Shown here: piece by piece, positions 44,864 to 54,587 of the stretch
Numbering within the stretch: position 1 is the first letter of the stretch
How the letters are laid out: each line of letters begins with the position of its first letter
Assembly: GCF_003286085.1 (NCBI RefSeq)
Contig: NW_020825343.1
Location: forward strand, 372,001-436,000
Direction of reading: 5' to 3'
Length of the DNA stretch: 64,000 bases
From: Drosophila persimilis
Taxonomy: Eukaryota > Arthropoda > Insecta > Diptera > Drosophilidae
Translations under genes and position numbers: made by a program
The notes under the pieces: generated by a model
Told to the model about the DNA's origin: nothing
Databases searched by the model: none
Seen by the model: the letters and a program-made list of their open reading frames with translations, nothing else

Positions 44864-46919
44864 AGGCGATGAAGAAAAGAAAACGGCACAATATTAGATT
44901 TGTGTAAGGACTGTAAGGACTGTAAGGAATGAGAGGACTGAGAGATGAAAGATGAGAGCGAGAAAGTAATAAGGCTACGCGTTGTGTATTTGCATGATAT
45001 TATAGCTTATGGTTACCTCCTAACTATCACCACTATCGTACATTGTATACCCATATATCTATATATGTTTTGATGTGTAATCGTAAGTGTGAAATATGTA
45101 TGTATATGGGCAATAGCATGGCAGCTCATAGTATGTGCAACCTAGTTAGGAGCTGGAGCTAGCGGCAACTGGAACTGAATTTGGTTGAGCTCTCCAGGTC
45201 TGCCGACTGCGCTTGTGTTAATTGTGTCACCTTGGCATAAACGAATTAGGTGTAAAGCTCTTAATAATATTTATCTAGTTGTACATATATACACATTATA
45301 TATATTATAAATACGAGTATGTGAAGATTGTTTCAACTTTTCCCGCGCATCCAACCGCCATTCTACCTATTGTCCATTTGGCTCCCAGCTCCAATTCGTT
45401 AAGGCCTAGCTCGTTAAGCGTGCTAATTTGAAATTGTAAAGCAGGGGGTGGATCACTGAAAACAAAAGAAAGCAATAACAAGAGAAGTAAGGAGACAGCA
45501 AACAAAAAACGTAAGTTAATTGTAAAGAAATTCTAATTATTACGATTACGATTACGATTACGTTAGCTACAAGAGAATATGAAATATGAACCGGTGTAGG
45601 GGTTCATAAGAATAATTATACATATTAAATTGTACTATTACTATTATTATTGCTAATTATTAAATCGATTGCTTAGTTTAAGTTCGCTAAAGAAAAAACC
45701 CATTTTAGTTTGTATTGAACAAGTCGTAGCCTCAACCAATTTAGTACTTCCAATTGCAGAAACATTAAAACGAAAAGCAAAAACAAACAAATATATGCAA
45801 AAAGTCATCACTTATTTAAACAATTTATTTGTAATAGCGCAATGTACAACGAGACTAGCACGAGAAGAAGAATCGTGAGCGGAGAGAGTTACAGAACGAG
45901 CGGGTGACGAGTAACGTGTAAAAAGTAACGCTTACACTAAGCCAATTTGTTTTTTCAACTACGCCAGTTTCTGTAGAATGAAATTATTTATTTAAGCAAC
46001 GATTTTAATTATGTTACATCAGTGCTGTAATTGCTAAGCATTGTTTGCTTCTTCTGCTGTACAACCCACAAAAACCTTAACTTCTTGATAATTCGAAAAC
46101 GAACACAACACACAAATTAACCTTACCCCATATATGGCAGCCCACACCCACACCCACACCCATACCCTTACCCGTAAGCGTAAACGTATCCGTACCCCAA
46201 AACTCAAGCATAACTTACTCAATGTTAATATTAATTAATAAATGTGATTTAAGAAGAATAAAAACAAAAGAAATCATGGTACTACTACATAAACCGAATG
46301 AATGAATGACGACAGCGAAACGAACCCTCACGAAGTCAGAGTAGATTGGGATGATGTTAGTCAAGCGAATCAAAGCAAAGCAAAGCAAATAACTGGCCAA
46401 AAACCTGAGTACGAAAGCTATATACAAGATAATGATATACGTGTGGTCTGATCAAATGGTTATTGAAACGTAATTCAAAGATTTATTAATGTAATGCGGA
46501 GCAATCTAAGCGACAGCATAAGCTATTTATATGTATATGTAAACATGAAACCAACTATTAATATAAATGTGTAATTTCAATTCAATAACTGCTTATCAAA
46601 ATACCTGACTGTAGAAAATTTTCATTAAACCGATTACGATGAGAACTCTCGAGAACTACTAACGAAAAAAACAAAACAAAACCAAACAAAAATAATTAAT
46701 AATTATGACGAAACCAGAAATATTAAAAATACTTAATGAAGCGTCGACAAAGTCACAGAAAAAGCTCCGTTAATCAATAAAGTGTGAAATGAAATCTATA
46801 AGATCCAAGTGGACTCTCTCATTCCATGAACGTGCAAACGCTTACACCGGTTTCGATTACTATTGTATAAGAATTATTTATTTAGAATATCTAGTAACAA
46901 GCACAGATTCACAGATCGT
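44864..46919. other. 3' UTR of Spt20 and convergent Vps36 end
   Basis: AT-rich untranslated sequence without coding potential. It includes GATTAC repeats (about 45541-45562) and a CCCACA/CCCATA run (46140-46168). A minus-strand poly(A) signal for Vps36 (TTTATT on the plus strand) is at 46877-46882. Confidence 0.5.
46776..46781 (+). terminator. Poly(A) signal, likely for Spt20
   Basis: AATAAA 1.9 kb after the Spt20 stop codon, in the last 100 bp before the 3' end of Vps36 on the other strand. Earlier sites within the 3' UTR (for example near 46238) could also be used. Confidence 0.5.
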
Positions 46920-48237
46920 TTAGTCTCGTTGCAGCAGCAGATTTGGATAGAAGCGGAGCCCTTCGATAGACTCGTCACGACACACCTTGCCCAGGCGCTC
47001 GGTGACCAGCAGTCGCTCCTTGGCCAACAGCAGAGAGATGCCCAGCTGCTTGGCCAGCTCCTCTACGGCCAGAGATTCAGCTGCCTGCACCTTCTCCAGG
47101 GTGTCAATGGCAATCAAGTCATCGTCGTGCGACTCCAGCTGCAGCACCCTGGCGCCGCTGGGGAAGCTCCTCAATCGGATTGGACCCCTCAGCTGTTCAC
47201 AGGCATGCAGCAAGTCCTCAGGCGAGAGCAGTTCCAGGCCGCGAGCCCTGTTCACGCGGCAATAGACATCTGCTAGGGACATCATACCTCCATGCTCCTA
47301 ATTAACGCACAAAAATGTCGGGGTAAATAAATGAATTGAATTAAGGCTCGAAGCACTCACCTCAATAGGATCGATCAGCATCTGGCAAATTTGTTGTGCT
47401 AAGCTGGAAAAATACGCCGAATTGCTGGTAAAGTTGTCTCGCGTCACAGGATCATCAATTCCCAGGCTCATGAGGTAGGATTTGAAACGCACCGTCTCAT
47501 CGTCGGATATTTCGCCTTTTTGCTCGCGTATTCTGCCGCTGATTGTCTTGGACAGGCCCACCATATCCTTGGCCATGGTCATGAGAACACTGAGGTCCTG
47601 GAAGGCTAGTGCGATGTTCTCATCTGTGGCCTTAGCTTTCGCCTCCAGGTGCCGCTCAATGCCTCCGATGCCTGTACGCTTCTGAATACGAGCCAATCTA
47701 TCGTTTACCGGGTCAGACGTCGGACTTCTGTCCACTCCCTTGATGATGGTCTCGCTGGTGAGGGAGATCTCCCAGATGCGGGCATTAAGAGTCTCCCGAA
47801 GTGCGCTGTGGAACTCCATGCTTAGGCCATTCTTTCCAGACAGTTTGATGTGCGTTGCACGACTGGTGTCCAGGGGGCCAGGCATCTTGTCAGGGCCAGG
47901 CGGACGCAAGTGCAATATTATGCGGGTCTTGCGGCCAAAGAAATTCGAGGCTGTCGTTTCCTCCCCGAGCGATATCACATAGCTTAGTGGCAGACAGAGG
48001 GTTACGGCGGCTCTGGCAATTTCTCCAGGACGGCCCCAAAACAGTCTGTGTGTTGTCAGCACCACCTCGCCCTCCTCAAAGTCTGTCTGGAAATGCCATT
48101 AGAAATGAGCTAAGCCCGGAATTACAGAGCCGTTTACTTACTTTCTGGTCCCCATCGAAGATTTTCACTCTACTGTCGCGGCTGACGAACGTTTCGTTGG
48201 AACTCAGACGAGCCTCCACATAAGCAAAACGATTCAT
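46920..48237 (-). CDS. Vps36: ESCRT-II subunit Vps36
   Basis: Vps36 is the ESCRT-II subunit that binds phosphoinositide and ubiquitin on endosomes; in flies ESCRT-II also acts in bicoid RNA localisation. Exons on the minus strand are 48237-48142, 48086-47361 and about 47297-46920, with introns of 55 and about 63 nt, giving 399 residues. The start is MNRFAYVEARLSSNETFVSR. The N-terminal GLUE domain runs to about residue 135 ('VVLTTHRLFWGRPGEIARAA', 'RIILHLRPPGPDKMPGPLDT'). The helical linker and winged-helix region follow ('GIGGIERHLEAKAKATDENI', 'DLSVLMTMAKDMVGLSKTIS', 'ISLLLAKERLLVTERLGKVC'). No NZF zinc fingers are inserted, unlike yeast but as in animals. Length and domain order fit a complete gene. 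Confidence 0.95.
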
Positions 48238-48989
48238 TTCATAAATTCTAAGTTTTTGTGTTTTTCTTTCTGTTTTTATTATTGAGACAACACTTAGAGA
48301 TGGGCGCTGCAGTGTAGGTAAACCAGCTAGTTTTGGTCAGATGTAGCTTTTTTCAAAGTCAAACATTCAGCTGAATTCAGCAATTCAGGATATTGCTGCT
48401 GATTTAAAAGAATGTTCGCTTTTGAATCAAATGTTCAAATAAAAAGATTCATTCATGCGATATAGCTTTATTCAGATTCTTTTAAATCATCTAGCTTTAT
48501 TTTCTATAGAATATTGACAGCGATGTTACTGTGACAACATACTGAGATTGCCTTTATGTGCGTGCCTGAACTTTATGGACAGGCCCAAGTAAGAAAATCG
48601 TCCCTTAAAAAAGGGTCAAAACCTTGCACGGTTACGCTTTGGACTATTCTCTAGACATAACTATTTTAAATATAAACTTATGGAATTAAAGTAGTTTAAC
48701 AGAAAATCGTTTCTTTTTATTAATATCCTTATAACATTAGCCTTTGATAACTGACTAACTGCAAAAACTCAGATGCCTTATGGAAAATAATGCAGAGAGA
48801 GCGAGAGAGATATATGCGTCATACTAATTTTGCGCTTTCTCTCTCTTCGGTAGCAAGTCTGACATAAGTATCGGCTTCGCGTTTGCAATAAACCCATCAC
48901 TAGGCAATCGTCTGATCGGATTTACATATCGATGCGTTGCGGGCAACATTAATTTGTAAACCGTGTTTTAGTCAAAATACAATACATGC
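48238..48989. other. Spacer between Vps36 and Liprin-beta
   Basis: Intergenic space between two divergent genes. A GA-rich stretch (about 48793-48811, with GAGAGAGCGAGAGAGA) is followed by its CT-rich near-complement (about 48836-48846, CTTTCTCTCTC), so GAGA-factor sites or a weak hairpin are possible. No coding sequence. Confidence 0.4.
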
Positions 48990-49205
48990 GAGTACTTAAA
49001 AGTAGTTAATCTTGTAGAAATAGATTCATTAATTGGATACAGATAGGTGGGCAGGGTTGCGAGATCTAGATTTCTAGTAATATTCCACGGAATATCAAAA
49101 TCGAGGAATATGTAAAATAGAACTTGAATTCGTCAGTATATTTACGGTATATTTTTAAAATCAGACGGTATATTTTATCGATAAGTCCGCGGTCACACTG
49201 ACGCC
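48990..49205 (+). repeat. Dispersed promoter-motif repeat at the Liprin-beta promoter
   Basis: Matches the copy at 19740-19945: 'TAATCTTGTAG', 'TTAATTGGATACAGAT', 'CGAGGAATATGTAAAATAGA', 'AACTTGAATTCGTCAGTATA', 'TTTACGGTATATTTTTAAAA'. It ends in a DRE (TATCGATA, 49176-49183) and a perfect Motif 1 (CGGTCACACTG, 49190-49200). The Liprin-beta start codon is 190 bp further on. Confidence 0.75.
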
Positions 49206-49389
49206 CCATCTATTTGATAGTTTTTTTTCCCAATTTGTGCTAAAATTAATAACTATACATGTAAATTGTCTACGAATATTCTGCAAAATGACGTGCCTAT
49301 AATAAAGTGCTTATGTAAGCATGCACTAGCCCCAGAATACGTTCCCACATCGATCATCAAGGCATTAGCAAGGGCTTTAGTTAGATTTC

Positions 49390-51542
49390 ATGGCGACGGC
49401 AACCGAGGGCAGCAAAATGCTTGAGGCAGCATTACAGCAAATGGATGGCCTTATATCGAGTACGGCGGCCACGGTTGGGCAGCCGGGCGGTGGGGTGGGT
49501 GCTTCGCTGACGCTAAGTGAGCGTAACTTGATTTCAGCCACCAATGTTTTATCTACAGCAAAAACATTAGCCCTGGCACTGCAACAGGTGAGTCACACAC
49601 AACGAAAGAACCCGCTTGACACTCAAATTGTTTTTGTTGTAGGTGGGGTTGGCTGCTCCGGCTCCAGATCCTGTTACGGCTGCTATTATCAGCGACTGGC
49701 TAGAGACACATATACCACGCCAGGACTTCGATGAGCGAATGCGTCGCCTGCAGCGCGACAAAGAGGGGCTGGCTTTGCAGTACCAAATGTTGGCGGAGCG
49801 GGTGTCCGAGCAGGCGGATAAGATAATCGAGCTAGAAGGTCTCATTACAGACAAGACCCAACAGCTGTGCAACAAAGAGGAGCTCCTGCAGCGTCAGATG
49901 ATATCCCGATCTGCTCTCGAGACGCAGAAACTTGAGCTGATGAGTGCCTTAAGTGAACTGAAATTGCATCGTACAGCGCTGGAACAAGCCAACGATGGAG
50001 GTGGAGCTGGGTCTGCGATGAATACTAGTTTACCCTATGGCAGTTTGAGTAGTATAAACCAGAAAGGCTTTATGGGTTCACCGAAAACACCGCCTTCGGC
50101 ACTGCGCCATCAGATACGGCCGCAGTTCCATAGTCTGCCGAGATCCCATGGTAAACAGGCTAACAACAACAACAATCGCACCCTGGATGTCAACGCGAAC
50201 AGCAGTGGCAAGCAGCGGAATGTGGCATTTGCATCGAACGAACAAATCCTAATCGATGATAGTGCTCATACGGACGAAGCCATGACGTCCAGCTTCAAGT
50301 TTCAGTTTACTCCATCGCCCAAGCTGCGGGAGCGCTCTGCCCGCGGCTTGCGCAACATTCTAGGCAAGCTGCGACGGAGCAATAGCAGCAACTGTGAGTT
50401 GGCCGGCCTAGAGCAGGCTGAGCCCGAGTTTCGGCGAGGCGGATCTCGGGCCACGGCCGGTGGACGCATCGAATGGAGTGCTCAAACGTCTTTGTTCAGC
50501 GACAACGAAAAACATTGGAGCTCCTGGACATCCCAGGATGTGTGCAACTGGCTCTGCCACATCGGTCTAGCTTGCTACGAGGACAATTGCCGGTAAGTAA
50601 GTCATATTTATGAAAAGAGTGCCAATCAACTTTCCAATTCACAGAAAATGGCTGAAGGCCAATCCAACGACATCAATCTTCACTGCCTCGCCGGTGGACA
50701 TTGAAAGGGAGCTGAACCTAAAGTTTCCGCTTCATCGAAAAAAAATCTTGCTGGCTATTGACGACATCACTGGCAAGGAGTACGACGAACTCACTCTGAA
50801 GGCGGCCACCTTGGATACGGCTTGGGTGCTGCGTTGGTTGGACGATATAGGTCTGCCACAATACAAGGACTATTTCATGCAGGCCAAAGTCGATGGTCGC
50901 ATGCTGCACCGTCTGACGCTCGAGGATCTGTCGCAGCTGCATGTCAGCTCCTGTCTGCACATAGCCTCGCTGAGGTCCGGGATTCTCTGCATGCGCCGCA
51001 TGTCGTGGAATGCCGAGAGCCTGATTCGACGCTCGACCAAGGTAGCTAATGATGATGAATCCAGCAGTAGTCCGGACAGGGACAGCGTGGAACTGTGGAC
51101 AGCGCATCGTATAATGGGATGGCTACAGACCATCGACCTGTCGGAGTATACGCCAAATCTGCGAGGGGCCGGAGTCCATGGGGCACTGATGATGTACGAG
51201 TCGCGATTCAACGCAGATCTGCTTGCCGATTTGCTCTCGATACCGCCGAGCAAGTCGCTGCTGCGTCGTCACTTGGCCATGCACTTCAAGGAACTAGTAG
51301 GTCGCCCGGTCATCCTCAGCAAAAGAGATGCGGAGTCAGCTCCTGGGTACCAGCCGTTGAATATTACGGCAAAGCTTAAGCCGGTCAAACGGACGCAGTT
51401 TTCGCTAAAGCGCCGCAAAAGCACCAAGGGACAGAGCGATGTCGATTGGACAGAGTACGTGTGCCCGATGAACGCCAGGGTGCCAGCGACATCGAACTCG
51501 GAGACGGTCAAGGACCTCGAGAGCTCAATGAGCTCGAACTAA
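49390..51542 (+). CDS. Liprin-beta: Liprin-beta, coiled-coil and triple-SAM synaptic scaffold
   Basis: Liprins are cytoplasmic scaffolds at presynaptic active zones and adhesion sites; Liprin-beta pairs with Liprin-alpha and acts in synapse growth. Exons are 49390-49587, 49643-50592 and 50645-51542, with introns of 55 and 52 nt, giving 681 residues. A coiled coil spans about residues 85-195 ('MRRLQRDKEGLALQYQMLAE', 'ELEGLITDKTQQLCNKEELL'). Three SAM domains follow: about 355-420 ('WTSQDVCNWLCHIGLACYED'), 440-505 ('TAWVLRWLDDIGLPQYKDYF') and 529-600 ('WTAHRIMGWLQTIDLSEYTP'). This tandem SAM trio defines liprins. The beta form (CG10743) is preferred over alpha by its short coiled coil and over gamma by gene context; gamma is the main alternative. 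Confidence 0.88.
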
Positions 51543-52385
51543 TGCTGGTGTCGGAAGACGCACAATTCATTTACAAATATTGTTAATCTAATTATAAGCT
51601 CAAGCCCAGCCCTGTCAGAGGGTCCAGGCAAACGTACTGCCCCCGAAACAAGCAAGCAACCAAATCGACCAAACACGACAATATTAGCAAGAATTTACCT
51701 GGGCACGCCCAATCTTCCAAGCACCAATCGGATGAAATCGAAATTCTTTTTTTTGCGGACCTAAACATACCAGAAACATTTTGGAAATTTATACTACATA
51801 TTTTCTGTAGCTAACATAAGCCTATTCTTCGAAATTAAGCATCAAGATGAAAACGAGAAGTATTTGCAATGGCATTCAAACGACATTGAGAGAAAGCCAA
51901 GCTATTTGGCCTACCCTTTGAGACTTATTGCCCATTTTGGAGTTTATTTTTTTGTACTAACACATTTACTTACATATATTAACGCATATTTTGTACAATA
52001 CAAATATACGATGCCTTTTACAAGAGCCACAATCGTTTTGCCCTCCGCTCCGGCTCCCTGCCGCAGAGCTCCTTCAACACGTAAGGTTAAACATTGACTT
52101 TATTTGTTAACAATAACATCGTTAAGCGCTAAGAAAAAAAACTAATGAACGACTAGGAGGCGTCACTGTGGATTATAGATCATGGATCCCCATCTTGTGG
52201 AGCAGCCTGCATGGACGGAATAATCGGCAATCGTTTCGTCTTAAACCTAACAAAAAAAGATCGCTTTAGCCCGTGTAAGACGTGGAGGCCAACTATATAA
52301 GCACGGTTGAAAATAACTTAATCATAAAAAAACCTAAAAATCTTTGGCAGTGCTTTGTGTGGTGTTTCAGAAACTATTGACAGCT
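51543..52385. other. Convergent 3' UTRs of Liprin-beta and the next gene
   Basis: No coding sequence is supported. A minus-strand AATAAA (TTTATT at 52100-52105 on the plus strand) fits the end of the 733-residue gene, giving it a 3' UTR of about 280 nt. Confidence 0.5.
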
Positions 52386-54587
52386 TCATGTGGTCGGGCT
52401 GGCTAAACTCTCCAGCCCCAGCAGGCTGTCGATGACACCGTCGTCTTCCCTGCCACCGCTCTGGTGCTTGACGAGATCACTATCTGGTATGTGATCCTTC
52501 CAGTTTCGGAATAGGTAGCGCGTGAACTTCTTTAGCTGCCTGAACTTGCAGTAGGTTGCGCCCTCGGCAGATTGCAGTTGCTGGGTCTGGATGAGGAAGC
52601 CTTTCTCCTTGAATGTCTTTTCCAGCTTCTCCCGCTGCTTGGACCGACGCGAGCTCCGACGCTTCCTTTCGCTCTCAGTCGAGGGTTTGACAGGCGGCAA
52701 GCTCGGAAACATGGCGGCGAGCATGGGGCTCTGAACGCTGGAGGCGGGACTGTGTTGTGAAATTGCGGGAACGAGGCTATTGCCGCTGGAGAGGAGCAGC
52801 GACGATGTGGGCGACTCGGGTGGTATTTGGAGAAGCTCCAGGCTGAGATCAGTGGAAGGTGGTGGTATGTCCACATAAAGTTTCTCCTGTCCTGGGGCTT
52901 GACCCTGTTGTTGCTGCTGCTGATGTTGTTGTTGCTGTTGCTGCTGATCCCGGGAGATAAATTCGTAGCCCCTCAAGGTCTTGTCGCCGGTGCCGTTGTA
53001 GTACCGGTAGTTTCCCTCGGCGTCCACCGACAGCATCTTCTTCTCTTGCAGAGTTGGCTTGGCCCCGCCCGTGAACTTGAACTTACAGATGCTCACCTCC
53101 GTGGAGGGGCTCGACGAGTGCTCGGCAGGCATGGGCGGTATAAAGATAGCAGAGCGTTTCCTCTTCCGCAGAGCCAGGGGCAGGGGCATGGCCTCGTTCG
53201 CAAAGAACCCACTCGGTATGGGTATCTTCAGCGAGAGCTGGTTGTCTTTTTCGATGGTCTCGACGGGCACGGGCAAGCCTCCCAAGCTGCAGGACTCCAT
53301 CAGCTGCTGGTAGTAAAGCCCCACAGGCTGCAACAGTAGCTTGGAGGCGACCAGGGGCTGCTCCTGCCCCCCGACCAGCTCCAAGGTCAGGGGTTTGACT
53401 GCGCTCAGAGGCGTCGTTCGATGGGACGAGCTTCCGCAGTCTGTGGTGGCTGTCGTTGTCGTCGGCGTTGGCTTGTCGCTGTCCCCACTAGAGATGGAGT
53501 AGCGATCACTGCTCTGGTCCCGCAGGCAGAGATTTAGGGGCTCCTCCGGTATCACTGTCGTGGACGAGGCTCCATGCCCGGTAGTCTCCGGCAGAGGGGC
53601 ATTCACTGGCAGACTCACGGTGGCTGTAGCTGGCACGATGGTGCCGTAGTTCTTGTAGATCAGGTGGCAGATGTCGGCCTTCTTCGGTTTTCGTCCGCGT
53701 CGTGGCTTGTAGTTGTCGAGGGTGAGCTCTCCCATGTAGGGCAGATCTGCGTACTTTAGGGCACCCCGCTTCGGGGATGGGGTCACCTCTGGCGCCTTTG
53801 TGGGGGGTGGCACTGCGGCGGAGGGTGTAGGGCGCATTACAGGCGAGTCCTTCCTAGCGGATGCCTGTTTCTGTTGCTGGCGCTCTGCGCTGCGCTGGAT
53901 CTCGGCTATCTTCCTCAGCCAGCTGCGCACGTTTTCGTGGGCCTGGCTAGGAGGCGGAGGCGGCGGCGGCAGCACGGGTCTGGGCGGCGGCCGACACTGG
54001 GTTGCCTCGTAGTGGGCCGCATACTCCGCAGGCAGCGCCTGGTGATGGAAGCGCAGCTTCATGGCTCCCGCGGAGTTCGTACGCTTCTTGGACCTGTTTT
54101 GACCTGGAGCAGGTCGCGGTGTCTTTTGTGTGAGTGGAATTTGTGACTCTTCCGGAGCGGCCAGCTGAGGCGTAGCCTGTGACCTGTGAATCTTCCGGTT
54201 CCCCATCAACAGGTTGGCCTTTAGCTGCTGCTTGGTGAGCGGGCTGCAGGTGCCGTTGTGCTGCTGGTGCTGCTGCTGCTGCTCCTGGCTGGCAGTCTTG
54301 CGAGCCAGCAATGTCTTGAAGGGATGGTCCTCGTCGTGGGCATCGTTGGAGGCGCCGTGCGAAATCAAGGGATCGTCGGATCCCTGCAGTAGCAGTCGGG
54401 TGGTGTTCATGTCTAGGCGCAGGTGGCCGTGATCTATTGCGGGCAGCCAGGACTCCAGATCATGGTCATGCTCCAGCTTGATGGGCAGCAGCGGCTCCAG
54501 ACTGCTGACTGGGGGAGTTGCCGTTGTCTTCACCTTGTTATGGATGCTGTTGTTGTTCAGTTCGCAGACCCTCGTTAGTTCCTGCAT
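52386..54587 (-). CDS. Uncharacterised 733-residue low-complexity, probably nuclear protein
   Basis: I do not recognise this gene. One long coding exon runs from ATG 54587 (MQELTRVCELNNNSIHNKVK) to TAG-side end at 52386. A splice acceptor (TTATCCGCAG) lies about 15 bp upstream of the ATG, so there is at least one 5' UTR exon. Visible parts are a short Gln/His run (about residues 100-110), a Pro-rich stretch ('PPPRPVLPPPPPPPSQA'), a basic AT-hook-like 'YKPRRGRKPKKADICHLIYK', a second Gln-rich run (about 545-560), and a very basic segment ('SERKRRSSRRSKQREKLEKT'). The conserved-looking C-terminus reads 'CKFRQLKKFTRYLFRNWKDH'. Basic clusters and the GRKPKK core suggest a nuclear, perhaps DNA-associated role; that is inference. 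It converges on Liprin-beta. Confidence 0.85.
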   Translation of the reverse strand: MQELTRVCELNNNSIHNKVKTTATPPVSSLEPLLPIKLEHDHDLESWLPAIDHGHLRLDMNTTRLLLQGSDDPLISHGASNDAHDEDHPFKTLLARKTASQEQQQQHQQHNGTCSPLTKQQLKANLLMGNRKIHRSQATPQLAAPEESQIPLTQKTPRPAPGQNRSKKRTNSAGAMKLRFHHQALPAEYAAHYEATQCRPPPRPVLPPPPPPPSQAHENVRSWLRKIAEIQRSAERQQQKQASARKDSPVMRPTPSAAVPPPTKAPEVTPSPKRGALKYADLPYMGELTLDNYKPRRGRKPKKADICHLIYKNYGTIVPATATVSLPVNAPLPETTGHGASSTTVIPEEPLNLCLRDQSSDRYSISSGDSDKPTPTTTTATTDCGSSSHRTTPLSAVKPLTLELVGGQEQPLVASKLLLQPVGLYYQQLMESCSLGGLPVPVETIEKDNQLSLKIPIPSGFFANEAMPLPLALRKRKRSAIFIPPMPAEHSSSPSTEVSICKFKFTGGAKPTLQEKKMLSVDAEGNYRYYNGTGDKTLRGYEFISRDQQQQQQQHQQQQQQGQAPGQEKLYVDIPPPSTDLSLELLQIPPESPTSSLLLSSGNSLVPAISQHSPASSVQSPMLAAMFPSLPPVKPSTESERKRRSSRRSKQREKLEKTFKEKGFLIQTQQLQSAEGATYCKFRQLKKFTRYLFRNWKDHIPDSDLVKHQSGGREDDGVIDSLLGLESLASPTT

